Below are positions 6,723-6,772 of a stretch of 6,772 nt of DNA, piece after piece. Position numbers and translations under genes: made by a program. Origin of the DNA: Bacteroidota bacterium (GTDB taxonomy: Bacteria; Bacteroidota; Bacteroidia; B-17B0; Aurantibacillaceae); the NCBI GenBank assembly GCA_005800865.1, contig SYEI01000356.1, forward strand, positions 1-6,772, in the 5' to 3' direction. Within the stretch, counting starts at the first letter, position 1, and each line of letters opens with the position of its first letter. The notes under the pieces are model-generated. The model saw nothing but the letters and a program-made list of their open reading frames with translations, did not search any database and was not told the DNA's origin.

Positions 6723-6746
6723 TACTAAATTTTATTAGAATAATTT

Positions 6747-6772
6747 ATGAAGAATCAAATCAACGTAGAAGG
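6747..6772 (+). CDS. Probable start of a divergent gene, cut by window edge
   Basis: An ATG at 6747-6749 opens a frame reading MKNQINVE before the window ends. Support comes from the well-placed TAAATTTG promoter element upstream, the AT-rich leader and a Bacteroidota-style start (MKN). Eight codons are too few to suggest a product. It would be transcribed away from the surface protein gene and share the intergenic region with it. Confidence 0.42.

Noticed and set aside
6663..6728. Plus-strand 21-codon frame starting MNDIFHLF near the right edge
   Set aside because: It overlaps the TAAATTTG promoter element, has no promoter of its own, and is short enough to arise by chance.

Overview
The window is AT-rich DNA that most likely comes from a member of the Bacteroidota (a Flavobacteriia-like relative). 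Three things point there: a large secreted protein with SprB-type repeats and a C-terminal type IX secretion (T9SS) sorting domain, start codons without Shine-Dalgarno sequences, and a TAnnTTTG-type promoter element at the right edge. I cannot name a genus.

Layout, right to left, because nearly everything is on the minus strand. At the right edge (6747-6772, +) a probable gene start is cut off by the window, preceded by a good Bacteroidota -7 box. An AT-rich intergenic region of 242 bp (6505-6746) separates it from a divergent 1244-residue surface protein (2770-6504, -). This protein has a signal peptide, an N-terminal beta-rich domain, a PKD domain, eleven SprB-like repeats of about 77-79 residues, and a type A T9SS sorting domain. 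It ends at a strong hairpin terminator (2722-2755).

Beyond the terminator lies a four-gene minus-strand cluster: a small cupin (2247-2588), two tandem paralogous AraC-type regulators (1683-2243 and 981-1577), and a PAS-PAS-histidine kinase (1-960) cut off by the left edge just after its phospho-acceptor H-box. Gaps are 3, 105 and 20 bp. The cupin and first regulator are almost certainly co-transcribed, as are the second regulator and the kinase; whether all four form one transcript depends on the 105-bp gap. The regulators share an N-terminal domain resembling a heavy-metal-associated (HMA) fold whose first metal-binding cysteine is Ser in both copies. The cupin has lost most canonical metal ligands. 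I infer a regulatory module built from relatives of metal-binding domains, with a soluble PAS kinase as the likely cytoplasmic sensor. Its signal and targets cannot be read from the sequence.

The most noteworthy signals are the regular repeat and cysteine spacing in the surface protein, the tandem regulators with a degenerate CxxC motif, the missing ATG start in one of them, and three identical 8-bp sites in the divergent intergenic region.
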